From: DATBJG01 sp963790545
GTDB taxonomy: Bacteria > Acidobacteriota > Vicinamibacteria > Vicinamibacterales > JAMQPK01
Assembly: GCA_963790545.1 (NCBI GenBank)
Contig: CAWBPA010000024.1
Location: 620,001-684,000 of the forward strand
DNA: 64,000 bases
Direction: 5' to 3'
A program made the translations under genes and the position numbers. The notes below the pieces were generated by a model. The model worked only from the letters and a program-made list of their open reading frames with translations. It ran no database searches and was not told the origin of the DNA. Shown here in pieces: positions 26,443 through 36,304 of this stretch (within the stretch, counting starts at the first letter, position 1; each line of letters begins with the position of its first letter).

Positions 26443-27101
26443 GGGGCTCAGTCTCGGTGCACGCCGGGCGTCACTATCACGAAGTCCATTTGACGAGGCA
26501 CCCGGCCAGAGAGACGGTGTGGAAGGTCCTGGCCGACTTCGTCGCCCCGTGGATACCTGCCGACTCGCATGTGCTGGAGCTCGGCGCCGGCTACTGCGAC
26601 TGGATCAACGCCGTGCGCGCCGGACGGAAAGTCGCGCTCGATTCCTGGCCAGAATTCCCGTTGTATGCCGCGCGGGATGTCGAGCCCATTGTCGTCGACG
26701 CCGTGACGGGGCTTGGCGCCTTCGGGGTCGAAGCGTTCGATGTCGTGATCGCGTCCAACTTTCTCGAGCACTTCGAGGCCGACGTCGCCTCGTCGCTCGT
26801 TCAGGGCGTCACCCGTATTCTCAAGCCCGGCGGCCGCTTCATCGTCATCCAACCCAATTTTCGATACGCCTATCGGAACTATTTCGACGACTACACGCAT
26901 CGATCGGTATTTACCGACACGTCACTGGGAAACCTGATGCGCGCGCACGGTTTGCGTGTCGAGCTGTGCCGGCCGAAGTTCTTGCCGTATTCGATGCGCG
27001 GGATCCGATCGTCTATTCCGGCCTGGCTGATACGCGCCTATCTGCGATCTCCGGTCAAGCCTCTGGCAGGCCAGATGCTCATCATCGCGCGGAAAGACTG
27101 A
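26439..27101 (+). CDS. SAM-dependent methyltransferase, class I
   Basis: A 220-residue protein with a SAM-binding motif (HVLELGAGYCDWINAV), motif II/III (FDVVIASNFLEHFE) and the segment RILKPGGRFIVIQPNFRYAY typical of Methyltransf_11/23 proteins in glycan clusters. Start ATG 26439 overlaps the epimerase stop (ATGA). The substrate is unknown; context suggests sugar or lipid-carrier modification. Confidence 0.85.
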   Translation: MRGSVSVHAGRHYHEVHLTRHPARETVWKVLADFVAPWIPADSHVLELGAGYCDWINAVRAGRKVALDSWPEFPLYAARDVEPIVVDAVTGLGAFGVEAFDVVIASNFLEHFEADVASSLVQGVTRILKPGGRFIVIQPNFRYAYRNYFDDYTHRSVFTDTSLGNLMRAHGLRVELCRPKFLPYSMRGIRSSIPAWLIRAYLRSPVKPLAGQMLIIARKD

Positions 27102-27113
27102 GCGCCGAGCCTG

Positions 27114-27815
27114 ATGTACGGGTCAAAGCGGGTCAGCGTCGTCCTGCCGGCCTTCAACGAAGCGCCGTACATCCGCTCCGCGGTCGAGGATTTTTCAATC
27201 CCCGCGGTGGTCGATGAAATTATCGTCGTCGACAACAACTCTCGCGACGGAACCGGCGCCGAAGCCGCAAGAACGTGCGCGCGCGTCGTCACTGAGACGG
27301 CCCAGGGATACGGGCATGCGCTTCGGCGGGGTCTGCACGAGGCCACCGGAGACATCGTCATCACGGCCGAGCCGGACGGTACGTTTCTGGGCCGCGATGT
27401 GCTCAAGCTGCTCGCGTACGCCGACGATTTCGATATGGTGTGCGGCACGCGCACGACCCGCGAGCTCGTCTGGGCCCAGGCCAACATGGGCTGGTTTCTC
27501 CGGATGGGCAACTGGATCGTTGCCAAGATGATTCAGGTGCTGTACGGCGGTCCGTCGCTCAGTGACTGCGGCTGTACGCTCCGACTGACCCATCGGACCG
27601 CTCTCGAGGCCATTCGGGGTGATCTGACGGTTGGCGGATCACATTTTCTTCCGGAAATGGTCATCCTCGGCCTCAGACGGGGTCTGCGAATCATCGAGGT
27701 TCCCGTCAATTACCGGGGACGCGTCGGAGACTCCAAAATCACGGGAAGCTTCAAGGGCACGCTCCGCACCGGGTTCAACATGATTGCCTTGATCGTGAAG
27801 TACAAATTCAAGTGA
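27114..27815 (+). CDS. Family 2 glycosyltransferase, dolichol-phosphate-mannose-synthase-like
   Basis: A 233-residue GT-A fold transferase: VSVVLPAFNEAPYIRSAVED, DEIIVVDNNSRDGTGAEA, GDIVITAEPDGTFLG in place of the usual DxD, and a DGG-like GPSLSDCGCTLRLTHR. The C-terminal GRVGDSKITGSFKGTLRTG resembles polyprenyl-phosphate glycosyltransferases that make lipid-linked sugar donors. The next gene, a GT-C-like membrane protein overlapping by 4 bases, would use such a donor. Confidence 0.88.
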   Translation: MYGSKRVSVVLPAFNEAPYIRSAVEDFSIPAVVDEIIVVDNNSRDGTGAEAARTCARVVTETAQGYGHALRRGLHEATGDIVITAEPDGTFLGRDVLKLLAYADDFDMVCGTRTTRELVWAQANMGWFLRMGNWIVAKMIQVLYGGPSLSDCGCTLRLTHRTALEAIRGDLTVGGSHFLPEMVILGLRRGLRIIEVPVNYRGRVGDSKITGSFKGTLRTGFNMIALIVKYKFK

Positions 27816-29453
27816 CACTTGGTGCCCCCGAGTCTCGGTCTGGCAACTCGACGCTGGCAATCCTGATCGTCTGTCTCGCAGCGGTTCTGCCCTACCTGCT
27901 GACGGTGCGAGACTACTTCGTCGCCGACGACTTCGGGGTCGTGCAGATTCTTTCTCAGAAACCTGCCTGGTACTTTCCGCGCTGGTTCGTCGGTTCGTGG
28001 ATGGAGACCGTCTTTGGAGTCCCACCGCAGGAGATTCGCCCGTTTCCGGCAGTTTCGTACCAGTTGACCGCGCTCGTGGGTGCAGCCGCGCCCACCGTCC
28101 ATCACGTGATCAACATGCTCATTCACGCGGTGAACGGCGTTCTGGTGTTGACCATCGCTCGTCGGGTCGCGGGGCTGTCCATGCCGGGCGCCACGCTCGC
28201 TGCGCTTCTGTTTGTCATTCTCCCTGTCCAGGTCGAAAGCGTTGCCTGGATTACCGGTCGCGTCGATTCGCTCCCGGCATTCTTCTACCTCGCCTCATTT
28301 CTCGCGTACGCCACATGGCGCAGCACGGGGTCCAACCACCGCGTGCCCTATCTGATCTCTGTCGGGCTCTTCTTCGGAGCGTTGTTCAGCAAGGAAAACA
28401 CCATCACCATGGTCGGCACGCTGCTGCTCTACGACGTGTTGGCAGCGGAAAGGGGGGCGAAGCGCCTCCTGGAAAAGGCCTCGGTCGTATCTTCCGTATG
28501 TTCCCTTCGCGTTGCTGACGGGCATGTTTCTTTTGCTCCGATACGTTCTGTTTGGTGATCTCGTGCGGGAGAGCCAATTGCCAACAGGAGCGTTTACCGC
28601 GTTCGCCAACCGGATCGGACGTCACATCGAACGAATTGTGCTGGGAGGCGTCACCATGGGGCCGCCGCTCGCATGGACTTCGCTTTTTGCCGCGGTTGGT
28701 CTCGTGCTCGGGCTTTGGTGGATGCAGGCGAAGGGCGATACGCGGCGAACCATCGGCTCCGCGCTCTACTTTGGACCTGTCTGGATGCTCATGGCGCTCG
28801 TTCCGACAATTGCCGCCGGGTACGAATCGCCGCGTCACTTGTATCTTGCCGCCGTCGCATGGGCAATGATGCTGGGATTTGCATTTCAAGCGGCGTGGAA
28901 GCCTGGTCGCTCGCCGCGCTTGCGGATTGCTGCCACCCTGGTCGCGGCAGCCATGACGGCAGCGTATCTCGTTCCTCTTCGCGCGGCTCTCGGCAATCTC
29001 CATCGCGCTGCGTCGATTTCGAAGGTCGCGGCCACGGATCTCCATCGGGAAGCGTCGTCTGCTGCGCCCGGCACTCTTTTGATCGTTGGCGCCCCCCTGC
29101 GAAGCTGGGAATGGGCGATGCCACTCGTCGCTCGCCCGCCGTTTGCCCCTGAGGATTTGACGCGCCGGGTGCACATCGTGTCGCCGTGGCTCCTGCACTG
29201 CTGTCGCACCGAGTGGCTCGGCGACACACACCAGACCCTTCGCGCGTGGTCCGACCAACCCGCTCCCGGACCAATCGTGGTTCTTCACTGGGACGGTGTG
29301 ACCGGACGAATGTCTCGCCTGACCGATGCTGAATATCCCGATCTGCGAACGGCGATTCCAGTCCTGCTGGAAGAGGACACGGTAGATTATCTCGACCGCT
29401 TGATTGTGCGCCTCACCAACCTTGCTCAGGCTCCTGTAGAGCGCGGGCTTTAG
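27812..29453 (+). CDS. Polytopic GT-C-like membrane glycosyltransferase (one frameshift)
   Basis: Many hydrophobic segments (LAILIVCLAAVLPYLLTV at the N-terminus, later ATLAALLFVILPVQVESVAW and LISVGLFFGALFSKEN). FVADDFGVVQ is the acidic loop expected in GT-C enzymes such as the PMT/TMTC group. Near 28480 the frame moves to SYLPYVPFALLTGMFLLLRY, and the protein runs on to 29453, about 546 residues in all. GTGA start overlaps the GT2 stop. The stop codon lies inside a REP palindrome (29436-29461), so the last residues may be repeat-derived. Likely transfers sugar from a lipid carrier in the periplasm. Confidence 0.75.
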
Positions 29454-29461
29454 CCCCCGCG
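29436..29461 (+). repeat. GTAG-headed REP palindrome
   Basis: GTAGA followed by the stem GCGCGGGC-TTTA-GCCCCCGC. The stop codon of the preceding membrane-protein gene is the TAG in the loop. Belongs to a family whose stems vary with compensation while the GTAG head and CTTtAG core stay constant. Confidence 0.75.
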
Positions 29462-29502
29462 TGACCAAGCGGTGATTGGCGTGATATCCAGTGTCGCTGA
29501 CG

Positions 29503-29841
29503 CTACGGTTGGGACGGTTCCGTCCAGAACTGGACTGGCACCGACATCAGCTGATAGCGCCTGCGCAACGCAATGACCCGTCCGGAATAGTCGCTGCGCG
29601 GAAACTCTTTCCGAACGAGGCAATCGCGAAGCCGTCGGAGCTCGTACCGATACAGGTCATTGAGAAACTCTCTCAACCGTTCCGGGGACGTCGTCGGCTT
29701 CGGGACGAGACCGTGCCGCGCAAGCGCGTCGAGCACGTGCGTTTTCTGGTACTGGTAGGTTCTCCCGGTGGCGCCGTCAAGGGACATGCCGAGCGCATGA
29801 TACGTCACTGTTCCAGCCGCGTCGGTCGTCCGATACGACAT
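29503..29841 (-). CDS. Hypothetical protein
   Basis: A 112-residue frame on the opposite strand to both neighbours, in a 400-base gap. Composition looks coding: YHALGMSLDGATGRTYQYQK, HVLDALARHGLVP, SPERLREFLNDLYRYELRRL and SGRVIALRRRYQLMSVPVQF alternate charged helices and hydrophobic positions. I do not recognise a family, signal peptide or membrane segment. The start is uncertain: ATG 29841 (MSYRTTDA), or a GTG about 14 codons later (MTYHALGM). Longer extension toward 29967 runs into pilB and is unlikely. Confidence 0.55.
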   Translation of the reverse strand: MSYRTTDAAGTVTYHALGMSLDGATGRTYQYQKTHVLDALARHGLVPKPTTSPERLREFLNDLYRYELRRLRDCLVRKEFPRSDYSGRVIALRRRYQLMSVPVQFWTEPSQP

Positions 29842-29865
29842 GGGACTACGCTCGGCGGGCCGACA

Positions 29866-31683
29866 ATGGCGGATCTCAAGACCCGCCGCTACAAGAGTCG
29901 ACGCATTCCAGTTGTGACCGACATCAAGAACACACCGACAACCGGGGCAGCGGCCCGCCGCCGTCATTCCCCATCACCGGCGGCGGGTCGATCGGCAGAT
30001 GGGACGGACCTGCTCCAGGTACTGGTCTTCTACAAGATCCTGCGGCCCGATCAGATTGAGATCGTTCGCCGGACCGCGCGGCTCAAGTCGACAACCCTCG
30101 AACAAGCCATCGTCGAACTCGGCATTGCAACCGAAGTGCAGATTGCCCAGACGCTGGCCACCTATGCCGGGCTGCCGTTCGTCAAGATCAACCCGCTCGA
30201 TCTCGATCTCGATGTCGTGACGACTGCACTCTCGGGTCCGTTCGCCCGGAAACATGGACTGATTGCCATCTCGAAGACCGAGACCACGCTGACGGTGGCC
30301 GTCCACGATCCGCTGGCCACGTTCCCGTCGGACGATATCAAACGGGTCACGGGGCTGGATGTCGCGCGCGTGGTTGCCACGCGCGGAGACGTGGAAGCCA
30401 TCAACAAGAGCTTTTACGAGCTCAAGACGAGCCTGACGCACGCCGAAAAGCAGCTGGCGGGAAGCTGGCTGTCGGTTGATCTGGGCAACCAGGAGTTTCT
30501 CTCGACCGAGACGGCGGAGATCGACCCTGCGGCGGCGCCGGTCGTGCGCGCGCTCGACCGCATCCTGGGCTACGCGTTCGAGCAGCGCGCCTCCGACATC
30601 CACTTCGAGCCCAAGCGGCAGGCCACCCTGGTCCGACTCAGAATCGACGGCGTCCTGCACGACGTCCATCTGATCCCGCGCATCGTGTATCAAGCAATTG
30701 TGTCGCGGGTGAAGCTGCTGTCCGGCTGCAACCTGGCCGAAAAGCGCCGGCCACAGGACGGGCGGATCAAGCGCGACCAGGGCGGACGGGAGATCGAGCT
30801 GCGCGTCTCGACCATGCCCACGGCATTCGGCGAAAAGGCCGTGCTGCGCATTTTCGATCCGGACGTGCTCTTGAAACGTGTGGACCAGCTCGGCTTCTCG
30901 GAGCACGAGCTGCCCATCTTTCACGACTTTCTCTCGAAACCGACGGGCATCATTCTCGTGACGGGCCCCACGGGCAGCGGCAAGACCACAACGCTTTACA
31001 CGGCGTTGAAATTCCTCTCAAAGCCTGAAGTCAACATCATCACCATCGAAGACCCGATTGAAATGGTGCACGACGAGTTCAACCAGGTCTCGGTCCGCCC
31101 GCAGATTGACGTCACGTTTGCGAATGCACTGCGGACCGTGCTCCGTCAGGACCCCGACATCATCATGGTCGGCGAAATTCGCGACAAGGAAACGGCCGAA
31201 TACGCCGTGCAAGCCGCCCTGACCGGTCATCTGGTACTGTCGACGCTGCACACCAACGACGCGTCCTCCTCGATTACTCGGCTGCTCGACCTCAAGGTCC
31301 CGCACTTCCTGATTTCCTCGACGCTCATCGGCATCCTGGCCCAGCGCCTCGTCCGCGTTAACTGCAGTCATTGCTCGGAAGAGTATGCCGCGACGGTGGA
31401 GGAAGCCGCCCTGCTCGAGCTTCCTCGCGAGGCGCTGCGACTGCGGCGTGGTTCGGGATGCCTGCACTGCCGCCAGACCGGCTTCAGCGGCCGTGATGGG
31501 ATCTTCGAGATTCTGCCCATGACCGATCAGATTCGCGCGCTGGTGGCCCGCCACGCGGATTCAGCAGAGTTGTTCCGCGCAGGGCGTCAGGCTGGCATGC
31601 GGACGTTGCGCGAGGCAGCAGCCGAAAAGGTCGTCCAGGGCACGACGACGGTCACCGAAATGGTGCGCGTCACGGGCGCCTGA
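29866..31683 (+). CDS. pilB: Type IV pilus / type II secretion assembly ATPase (PilB/GspE)
   Basis: Cytoplasmic hexameric ATPase driving pilin or pseudopilin assembly. It has an N-terminal MshEN/GspE_N domain (VFYKILRPDQIEIVRRTARL, VQIAQTLATYAGLPFVKINP), Walker A GPTGSGKTTTLYTAL, the Asp box IITIEDPIEMVHDEFNQVSV, Walker B QDPDIIMVGEIRDKETAEYA, the His box LVLSTLHTNDASSSITRLLD and a zinc site (CSHC..CLHC). The frame is open back to 29491. I give ATG 29866 as the outer start, but a REP covers 29868-29892, so GTG 29914 is equally likely. No other pilus gene is near, so PilB versus GspE is undecided. Confidence 0.92.
   Translation: MADLKTRRYKSRRIPVVTDIKNTPTTGAAARRRHSPSPAAGRSADGTDLLQVLVFYKILRPDQIEIVRRTARLKSTTLEQAIVELGIATEVQIAQTLATYAGLPFVKINPLDLDLDVVTTALSGPFARKHGLIAISKTETTLTVAVHDPLATFPSDDIKRVTGLDVARVVATRGDVEAINKSFYELKTSLTHAEKQLAGSWLSVDLGNQEFLSTETAEIDPAAAPVVRALDRILGYAFEQRASDIHFEPKRQATLVRLRIDGVLHDVHLIPRIVYQAIVSRVKLLSGCNLAEKRRPQDGRIKRDQGGREIELRVSTMPTAFGEKAVLRIFDPDVLLKRVDQLGFSEHELPIFHDFLSKPTGIILVTGPTGSGKTTTLYTALKFLSKPEVNIITIEDPIEMVHDEFNQVSVRPQIDVTFANALRTVLRQDPDIIMVGEIRDKETAEYAVQAALTGHLVLSTLHTNDASSSITRLLDLKVPHFLISSTLIGILAQRLVRVNCSHCSEEYAATVEEAALLELPREALRLRRGSGCLHCRQTGFSGRDGIFEILPMTDQIRALVARHADSAELFRAGRQAGMRTLREAAAEKVVQGTTTVTEMVRVTGA
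29868..29892 (-). repeat. GTAG-headed REP palindrome at the pilB 5' end
   Basis: Minus-strand GTAG-C then stem GGCGGGTC-TTGA-GATCCGCC. It overlaps the first codons of the longest reasonable pilB reading, which argues that translation of pilB begins downstream (GTG 29914). Confidence 0.7.
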
Positions 31684-31703
31684 AAAAGGGGGCGGGAGTC
31701 TTT

Positions 31704-32519
31704 TCAGCTTCCCCGGATTTCGTCGACGATTTTTTGTGCGAGCGGCGGGCTGATCGCGCATGACGCGTCGTTGATACGACACTGCGCAATCGTTAACTTA
31801 CAACCGCAGGTACAGCCTTCCTGGTTGAGCCGTTTCAGCGCGGCCGTCTTTTGCTCGGCGCTGAGCGCGGACATGTCGAGACCGGGAATCTCCGTTGCCA
31901 GCGCGGCATTCGAGAGCAGGACGCTGCCGGTGTCTTCGACCTGCTCGACATTGACATCTTCCGAAAGTCCAGCAAGGACACGCGTTTCGAGCTCGTAGAT
32001 CTCCGGGTTGATCAACCCGACATGTTTCTGCACCGTCTTCAATTGCGGATCGACGACAAACGTGGTGGGCAACGCGAACACGCCGGGAAAGCTCTTGTGG
32101 AGCTCGGGCGTCTGCATCACGATCGGATAGTTCATCTTGTGCTCGCGCGCAAACTGGCGGACTTCGTCGAGCGACCCCTCGTCCATCGACACACCGACGA
32201 TCAACAGATCGTCTCGATACTTCTCCTGCATGGCCACAAATGCCGGAATCTCCTCACGACACGGCGGGCACCATGTCGCCCAGAAATTTACGAGAACGAC
32301 CTTGCCTTTCCAGTCGTTCGTCGACATCGTCCGGCCGTCGATATCCCGGAACGTCATCTCGGGCACCGGCGCCGGGTTCTTGACGAACTGCACCGTGCGC
32401 GTCGGTCCGCCGGACAGCGACGTTCCGACGTTCCTCGTGTAGCGCACGGCAAGCGCGACCAGCGCAATTGCCGCCATTGCCGCGGCGGCACCCAAGACAT
32501 ACCGCTGTGTGTTGGTCAT
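31704..32519 (-). CDS. TlpA/ResA-like thioredoxin with Cys-rich C-terminal domain
   Basis: Membrane-anchored extracytoplasmic thiol oxidoreductase, 271 residues. A hydrophobic anchor (VLGAAAAMAAIALVALAV) precedes a TlpA/ResA domain with NFWATWCPPCREEIPAF (CxxC) and the cis-Pro segment VFALPTTFVVDPQ. After the fold comes about 100 extra residues ending in EGCTCGCKLTIAQCRINDAS with a further cysteine (CAIS). I do not recognise a catalytic role for that module; it could bind metal or be a redox partner. No cytochrome-maturation genes are adjacent. Confidence 0.85.
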   Translation of the reverse strand: MTNTQRYVLGAAAAMAAIALVALAVRYTRNVGTSLSGGPTRTVQFVKNPAPVPEMTFRDIDGRTMSTNDWKGKVVLVNFWATWCPPCREEIPAFVAMQEKYRDDLLIVGVSMDEGSLDEVRQFAREHKMNYPIVMQTPELHKSFPGVFALPTTFVVDPQLKTVQKHVGLINPEIYELETRVLAGLSEDVNVEQVEDTGSVLLSNAALATEIPGLDMSALSAEQKTAALKRLNQEGCTCGCKLTIAQCRINDASCAISPPLAQKIVDEIRGS

Positions 32520-32529
32520 ACCGATCAGT

Positions 32530-32614
32530 CTAGCAGGCCTAAGGGCCTGCGCTACGTACTGAGGCCGAAGCCCCGCGTTCGATCGGTACGTAGCGCAGGC
32601 CTTCAGGCCTGCTA
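32530..32614. repeat. Inverted pair of GTAG REPs (BIME-like)
   Basis: Two copies facing each other: minus-strand GTAGCGCAGGCCCTTAGGCC at the left and plus-strand GTAGCGCAGGCCTTCAGGCC at the right, separated by about 27 bases. Arms of 28-29 bases could form one long cruciform. Lies between two minus-strand genes, tlpA-like and the ABC exporter. Confidence 0.8.
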
Positions 32615-32622
32615 CAACAAGT

Positions 32623-34470
32623 TTACAATGCCGACCCGCCGGCGCGCGCGGGAACCGCGGGCACGACCTTCGGCAGCTCCGGCGTGAAGTCTTCGCCAGG
32701 GTTGATGAAGCGATCCCGCTCCAGGCGGTACTGCTTGTCGTACAACTGGCGGTAGCGGCCGTTCGTGCGCGAGGAGCTCGTCGTGTGTCCCGCGCTCGAC
32801 AATTTCCCCGGCTTCCAGGACGAGAATCTGGTCGGCGCTCTGGATCGTCGAAAGGCGATGGGCAATGACGAACGTCGTCCGGCCACGTCGCAGCATGCGA
32901 AGCCCGTCCTGTATCATCGCTTCACTTTCGCTGTCGAGACTCGAGGTGGCTTCGTCGAGGATGAGAATCCTGGGATCGGCAAGGATGGCCCTGGCAATCG
33001 CGACACGCTGCCGCTGCCCGCCAGACAGCTTGATACCCCGCTCTCCAACAATCGTCTCGTACTTCTTGGGAAACTTCTCGATGAATTCGTCGCAATGAGC
33101 AATGCGACTGACGCCCTGCACCTCTTCCATCGTGGCATGCGGCCTGGCGAATCGGATGTTCTCCGCCACGGTTCCGTCGAACATGAAATTGTCCTGCAGG
33201 ACCACGCCGAGCTGCGCCCGGTAGTCACGCAGCCGGACACCGGCCAGATCGTGACCATCGACCAGCACGCGCCCGGATATCGGCCGGTTGAAGGCCATGA
33301 CCAGGCTGATAAGCGTGCTCTTACCCGAACCACTCGACCCCACCAGCGCCGTCGTCGATCCGGCCGCTGCCTCGAACGAGATTTCCTTCAACACTGGGAG
33401 ATCGGTCTCGTACTCGAATGACACCCGGTCGAACACGACCTCGCCGCGCACCGTCTCCAGTTGTTCACGCTGCGCGTCCTCTTCGTCCTCGGTCGCCATC
33501 CGCTTGATTTCGCGAATCCGATCCAACCCGGCCAGGGCCTCCGTGATCTGAGTCCCGATCGACGCCATCTGCACGACGGGCATCGCGAGCAGTCCCACGA
33601 AAAAGATGTACATGAACAAGTCGCCGAGCGTCATGGTGCCCGCCAGAATCGAGCGACCACCCATGACAATCATCACCGACCCAATCGCGCCGACGACGAC
33701 GCTGCCGAACGCGGTGGTGGCCGAGACGCCGGTCATCGACTGGGCAATGTTTCGAAACAGCCGATGAATGCCCTGGGCGAAGACGCGCTCTTCGCGCTTC
33801 TCGGCAATGTACGCTTTGACGATGCGAATGCCCCCGAGAGATTCGGCCAGACGACCCGTGACTTCGGCGTTGATCTTGCCGCGTTCGCGAAACAACGGAC
33901 GAAGGCGGGTAAACGCGGTCGCCATGACCGCGCCGAACGCAGCAAGGATGAACAGGTTGATGGTGGTAAGCTGCCAGTTGATGTAGAAAAGCACCCCAAG
34001 CGCAATGAATGCCGTGACCAGGCTGCCCGCCAGCTGCGCCAGACCGGTCCCGACCAGGTTTCTGATGCCTTCGGCGTCGCTCATAATCCGCGAAATCAGC
34101 ACCCCCGTCTGCGTCGAGTCGAAGTAGCGGATTGGCAGCCGGGTGACATGCGCCTGAATGCTCTTACGCATGTCCGCAATCGCCCGCTGGGCGGCAACCC
34201 CCAGGACCTGCGACAGCGCGAACGAACAACTGGCATCCACCAGGGTCGCGGCAGCCACCGCCAGGGCCAGCGGCATCAACAGATCATGCGCGCGTTGCCG
34301 ATGACCTCGTCGATCAAATACTTCGACGATGCCGGCAAAACCAGACCGGCAAGGCGGCTGACCAGCATCAGCACGAGGCCAAGTGCCAGCCGTTTGCGAT
34401 GCTGCCAGATGAGCTGCCGCGCTTCCTGCCAGGCGCTCTTGAGGTTGGGGTTCTTCTTGGGTTCTGTCAC
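32623..34470 (-). CDS. ABC exporter, fused membrane and ATPase domains, MsbA-like (two frameshifts)
   Basis: Half-transporter of about 615 residues after repair of two single-base breaks. GTG at 34470 follows GGAGGAAA. The N-terminus WQHRKRLALGLVLMLVSRLA..SSKYLIDEVIGN shifts frame near 34300 to HDLLMPLALAVAAATLVDAS and six-helix membrane domain; the nucleotide domain has Walker A LVGSSGSGKSTLISLV, signature GIKLSGGQRQRVAIARAI, Walker B RILILDEATSSLDSES and the switch FVIAHRLSTIQ. Near 32770 it shifts again to NGRYRQLYDKQYRLERDRF. It resembles lipid/multidrug exporters; the substrate is unknown. Confidence 0.86.
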
Positions 34471-34509
34471 GGTGATTCGGTTTCCTCCGTCGGCGGGTCT
34501 ATCATTAAT

Positions 34510-34533
34510 GTGTCGCGGGGCCCCACCCCCGCG
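34510..34533. repeat. GTCGCGGGGCCCC..CCCCGCGAC palindrome
   Basis: Same design as the palindrome at 8982-9005 (core GGGGCCCCACCCCC) but with both arms changed in a matching way (CGTG/CACG there, GTCGCG/CGCGAC here). A half REP (CGGCGGGTCTA, 34491-34501) lies next to it. Fills the ettA-ABC exporter spacer. Confidence 0.6.
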
Positions 34534-34588
34534 ACCTGTACCTCGCGACCTTTGGTCGCTCGGCAATTTGGGTCCTCTTCGTTGGACG

Positions 34589-36268
34589 CTACGTCCTCGT
34601 CAGCTTTCGATACTTGATTCGATGCGGTTGATCGGCCGCCGTTCCCAGCCTCCGGCGTCGGTCGGCTTCGTAATCCTGGTAATTGCCCTGGAACCAGACC
34701 ACTTGACTCTCACCCTCGAAGGCCAGCATGTGCGTGGCAATCCGGTCGAGAAACCATCGATCGTGGCTGATCACCACCGCGCAGCCGGCAAACTGCAGCA
34801 AGGCGTCTTCGAGCGCCCGTAACGTGTCGACGTCCAGATCGTTGGTTGGCTCGTCCAGCAGCAGGACATTGGCCCCGCGCCGGAGCAGTTTGGCCAGGTG
34901 CACGCGATTCCGCTCGCCGCCCGACAGTGACCCGACCTTCCGCTGCTGATCGCGGCCTTTGAAATTGAACCACGACACATAGGCGCGTGACGCGACGGTC
35001 CGCTTGCCGACCAGCAGCTCGTCCTGGCCACCACTGATTTCCTCCCAGACGGTTTTGTCGGCGCCGAGCGCATCCCGTTCCTGGTCGACGTAGCCCAATT
35101 GAACGGTCTCACCAACACGCAGCGTCCCACCGTCCGCCTTTTCCTGGCCAGTAATCATCTTGAACAGCGTCGTCTTGCCGGCACCATTGGGACCGATGAC
35201 GCCAACGATCCCGCCGCGAGGCAGCGTGAACGTCAGATCGTCCATGAGCAGGCGATCGCCGTACGCCTTGCGCAAATCTCGCGCCTCGACAACGACATCA
35301 CCGAGCCGCGGGCCTGGCGGAATGTAGATTTCGACGGTTTCGATCTTCTGAGCCGTGTCGGCGTTGAGCAATTCCTCGTACGCGGTCAATCGGGCTTTGC
35401 CTTTTGCCTGACGCGCGCGTGGCGACATGCGTACCCATTCGAGCTCGCGCTCGAGCGTGCGCTGCCGCTTCGTTTCCTGCTTCTCCTCGACCTCGAGCCG
35501 GCGCTTCTTCTGGTCGAGCCAGGAGGAATAGTTGCCTTCCCACGGGATTCCCGACCCGCGATCCAGCTCGAGGATCCAGCCGGCGACGTTGTCGAGGAAG
35601 TAGCGATCGTGGGTCACCGCAACGACCGTCCCGGGATAGTCCTTGAGATGTCGTTCGAGCCAGGCCACCGATTCGGCGTCGAGGTGATTGGTGGGCTCGT
35701 CGAGCAACAGCAGATCGGGCTGCCTCAGCAGCAGCCGGCACAGGGCCACTCGACGCCGCTCACCGCCGGACAATGTCGAGACATCGGCATCGGGAGGCGG
35801 CAGGCGCAACGCGTCCATCGCCAGCTCGAGCCGTGAGTCCAGATCCCACGCGCCCGCCGCCTCGATTTGATCCTGAATACGCCCCTGCACCTCGAGGGCC
35901 TTTTCCATCTCGTCGGGGGTCAGGTCTTCTCCGAGTCGCGTGCTCACACGATCGTATTCGTCCAGCAACGCACGCAGCGCGGCAACCCCTTCTTCGACGT
36001 TTCCGAGCACCGTTTTCGATGCGTCGAGTCGCGGCTCCTGGTGGAGATACCCGGTGCTGATGCCTTCGGCAGGAAACGCCTCGCCAAGAAACTCGCGATC
36101 CTCGCCGGCCATGATCCGCAGCAGCGAGCTCTTGCCGGCCCCGTTGAGACCCAGCACGCCAATCTTGGCGCCCGGCAGAAACGACAGCCAGATATCCTTC
36201 AGAACGAACGCGTCGGGAGGATACGCCTTCCCGAGCCCTTTCATGGTGTAGATGAACTGGTGAGGCAC
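34589..36268 (-). CDS. ettA: Energy-dependent translational throttle protein EttA (ABC-F)
   Basis: Ribosome-associated ABC-F ATPase that gates the first elongation step by ATP/ADP ratio. The 559-residue protein has two ATPase domains: Walker A GLNGAGKSSLLRIM and GPNGAGKTTLFKMI, signatures STLSGGERRRVALCRLLLRQ and SLSGGERNRVHLAKLL, Walker B LLLDEPTNHLDAES and LLLDEPTNDLDVDT. The arm insert lies at about residues 95-140 and the linker is charged (KQETKRQRTLERELEWVRMS). Opening MPHQFIYTMKGLGKAYPP is characteristic of EttA. Confidence 0.95.
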   Translation of the reverse strand: MPHQFIYTMKGLGKAYPPDAFVLKDIWLSFLPGAKIGVLGLNGAGKSSLLRIMAGEDREFLGEAFPAEGISTGYLHQEPRLDASKTVLGNVEEGVAALRALLDEYDRVSTRLGEDLTPDEMEKALEVQGRIQDQIEAAGAWDLDSRLELAMDALRLPPPDADVSTLSGGERRRVALCRLLLRQPDLLLLDEPTNHLDAESVAWLERHLKDYPGTVVAVTHDRYFLDNVAGWILELDRGSGIPWEGNYSSWLDQKKRRLEVEEKQETKRQRTLERELEWVRMSPRARQAKGKARLTAYEELLNADTAQKIETVEIYIPPGPRLGDVVVEARDLRKAYGDRLLMDDLTFTLPRGGIVGVIGPNGAGKTTLFKMITGQEKADGGTLRVGETVQLGYVDQERDALGADKTVWEEISGGQDELLVGKRTVASRAYVSWFNFKGRDQQRKVGSLSGGERNRVHLAKLLRRGANVLLLDEPTNDLDVDTLRALEDALLQFAGCAVVISHDRWFLDRIATHMLAFEGESQVVWFQGNYQDYEADRRRRLGTAADQPHRIKYRKLTRT

Positions 36269-36304
36269 TTTTAGTTCTCAGTTTTCAGTTTTCAGATCCA
36301 AACA

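Noticed and set aside
29491..29865. Longer pilB N-terminus starting at 29491
   Set aside because: The extra 125 codons lack PilB homology, are antisense to a better small frame, and end in a REP.
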